Assembly (NCBI RefSeq): GCF_001644645.1
Contig: NZ_CP011390.1
Location: 3,840,001 to 3,904,000, forward strand
Source of the DNA: Flavisolibacter tropicus
GTDB taxonomy: Bacteria; Bacteroidota; Bacteroidia; Chitinophagales; Chitinophagaceae
Reading direction: 5' to 3'
Length of the DNA stretch: 64,000 nt
Part shown: piece after piece, positions 62,727-64,000 of the stretch
Numbering within the stretch: position 1 is the first letter of the stretch
How the letters are laid out: the number at the start of each line of letters is the position of its first letter
Position numbers and translations under genes: made by a program
The notes under the pieces: model-generated
What the model saw: only the letters and a program-made list of their open reading frames with translations
What the model was told of the DNA's origin: nothing
Database searches by the model: none

Positions 62727-63409
62727 ACAAACCCAAAGTACTCTACGTAGAAGATGAGGTCTTTCTGGCCAAAATTGTTAGTGAAACCCTGGAAAGACGG
62801 GGGTTTGATGTAGTAATGGAAAGCGATGGCGGTCAGGCCATACAGCGATTCCATGAAAGTAACCCCGATGTATGTGTATTGGATATCATGCTACCTAATA
62901 AGGATGGCTTTGATATAGCCGACGAAATACGCGAGCTAAACAGCGAGGTTCCTATCATATTCTTAAGCGCCAAATCGGCCGCCGAAGATGTGGTGAACGG
63001 CTTTAAGCTAGGAGCCAACGACTACATTCGCAAGCCCTTTAGCATGGAAGAGCTCATAGTGCGCATAGAACACGTACTCAAACGCATCCCGATTACTAAA
63101 GAAGGGGATGCAGATGAAATAAAGCTGGGGCAGTATATTTATAATAACCGCCGACAGACCCTTACCAGCGATGAGGAAGAACGTAAACTCTCTTACCGCG
63201 AAAGCGAACTGCTGCGCCTGCTCTATCAAAATAAGGACTCCATTGTGGAACGAAGGGACATCCTAAACCTGCTCTGGGGCAGCGATTCTTTTTTTAACAG
63301 CCGCAACCTGGATGTGTATATCACTAAGCTGCGTAACTATCTAAAGCAAGACCCCTCCCTCCAGATTATTACTATTAAAGGCGTAGGCTACCGGTTTGTG
63401 GTGGAATAA
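62723..63409 (+). CDS. OmpR/PhoB family response regulator
   Basis: A 228-residue two-component regulator. The receiver has Glu10-Asp11, the phospho-acceptor Asp54 in VLDIMLPNKDGFD, Ser82 and Lys104 in YIRKPFS. The C-terminal winged-helix domain, LSYRESELLRLLYQNKDSIV then RRDILNLLWGSDSFFNSRNL and VYITKLRNYLKQDPSLQIITI, ends in GVGYRFVVE. It overlaps the kinase gene by four bases, so the pair responds together. The regulated genes are not evident; the receptor and GLPGLI genes nearby are candidates by position only. Confidence 0.95.
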   Translation: MNKPKVLYVEDEVFLAKIVSETLERRGFDVVMESDGGQAIQRFHESNPDVCVLDIMLPNKDGFDIADEIRELNSEVPIIFLSAKSAAEDVVNGFKLGANDYIRKPFSMEELIVRIEHVLKRIPITKEGDADEIKLGQYIYNNRRQTLTSDEEERKLSYRESELLRLLYQNKDSIVERRDILNLLWGSDSFFNSRNLDVYITKLRNYLKQDPSLQIITIKGVGYRFVVE

Positions 63410-64000
63410 ACAAGGCCAAGCCCACCCCCAGCCCCTAAAGGGGAGAAGGCCAACGCACAAAAGATTAATCTTTCTTCTAATACTTTAGCACTTCATTTAA
63501 TGGAGTGCTTTTTATATTGGGGGAACCCAATTCCAAATCCTTCTTTCTTCCTTCATAATTCCTTGTTCATTATTCCTCTGTCCCTTCACCACTCCTCCTA
63601 CGTTCCTTCATGGCTCCTCCTCTGTGCCTTCATAGTTACTCCGTATAGAAGCCTACCTAACTCCGTATGAAAGCCATAGTAACTCCGTATCTCACCCGTA
63701 CCTTGGCCCTATCTCGGCCGATCCCTCGGCCCCTACCTCACCCGTGCCCGCCCCGTATGTCGTCATCCGCTCACCGCAGTAAACCCATAGAAATAGTAAA
63801 GAAAAGTATAATAAGAAAGACTGAAAACGCCTTAAAGAGAAGAGCCTAAAGATACAAAACTGCCCCTGTAGAGTAAGTCCTTTCTTTACTTGTACCTTGA
63901 ACATTGACAATTGAGCATTGAACATTTCCTCCTCTCATCACTCATTATTCATCATTCTTGTTCCTTGTTCAATATTCCCTTCCTCATTTTCTCCTTTCCT
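63410..64000. repeat. Mosaic intergenic region at the right edge
   Basis: 591 bases without a gene. The palindrome AGCCCCTAAAGGGGAGAAGG (63430-63449) and CCAACGCACAAAAG match 47671-47700. A terminator of the AGCACTTCATT type lies at 63487. ACTCCGTAT occurs three times (63646, 63661, 63679), followed by CTCGGCC-rich words. The end is a pyrimidine-rich word array with ATTCATCATTCTTGTTCC. Confidence 0.75.
63487..63513 (+). terminator. Terminator after the response regulator gene
   Basis: Stem AGCACTTCATT / AATGGAGTGCT (one G-T pair) followed by TTTTTAT. A diverged member of the AAAAGCACTCC terminator family. Confidence 0.8.

Overview
The window reads as a chromosomal segment of a Bacteroidota bacterium, most likely Chitinophagaceae or a close relative. 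This rests on gene content: a GLPGLI-family protein, a TonB-receptor-like protein with an N-terminal carboxypeptidase-regulatory domain, many Sec-exported proteins ending their signals in AQ or SC, a remnant of the four-helix-bundle (S23-type) family, DUF2695 and DUF4262 proteins, and starts that mostly lack a clear Shine-Dalgarno sequence. I saw no rRNA, tRNA or CRISPR array.

Layout. 0-19 kb is mainly housekeeping: partial thiL, a decayed four-helix-bundle gene, an inositol-monophosphatase-like enzyme, a glycosyltransferase fusion, a GH3-type enzyme, LysE exporter + mtgA, a pnuC/ribosylnicotinamide-kinase pair, an M23 lipoprotein, an Nfu-type Fe-S protein, an outer-membrane protein, an Ala-rich repeat protein, an S41 protease, a ferredoxin reductase and a UvrD/PcrA helicase. 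19-31 kb looks accessory: an IS3-family element with a -1 frameshift site, DUF2695, a TetX-like flavin monooxygenase with an AraC regulator, an ABM monooxygenase, an NHL-repeat protein, small lipoproteins, a PAP2 phosphatase, an OmpA lipoprotein, a decayed antiporter stub and Hsp20. A four-copy intergenic repeat falls in consecutive gaps here. 31-49 kb holds PAP2, MFS, amidohydrolase, an Omp85-like protein, an mlaEFD-type lipid-transport operon, a second S41 protease, YceI, VOC, SDR, KTSC and an Fpg/Nei-like protein. 49-64 kb holds tiny lipoproteins, an exported RidA, an ABC-F ATPase, GRAM, DUF4262 and DinB proteins, the TonB-receptor-like protein, a GLPGLI protein and a histidine kinase/response regulator pair.

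The most unusual signal is in the spaces between genes. Many gaps hold arrays of degenerate short words, for example GTCCACAGTTGAC, GTGAATGGTGAGT, TTCAATGCTCAA, AGCTCACAGCTAATAGCTC and TTTGGAATTTGAAATT. These are combined with GC-rich palindromes of the type CCCCTAAAGGGG, some of which carry the stop codon of the adjacent gene, and with near-identical copies of one terminator (AAAAGCACTCC / GGAGTGCTTTT). Together they look like a mosaic family of intergenic modules dispersed at operon ends, and this is the best candidate here for something not formally described.
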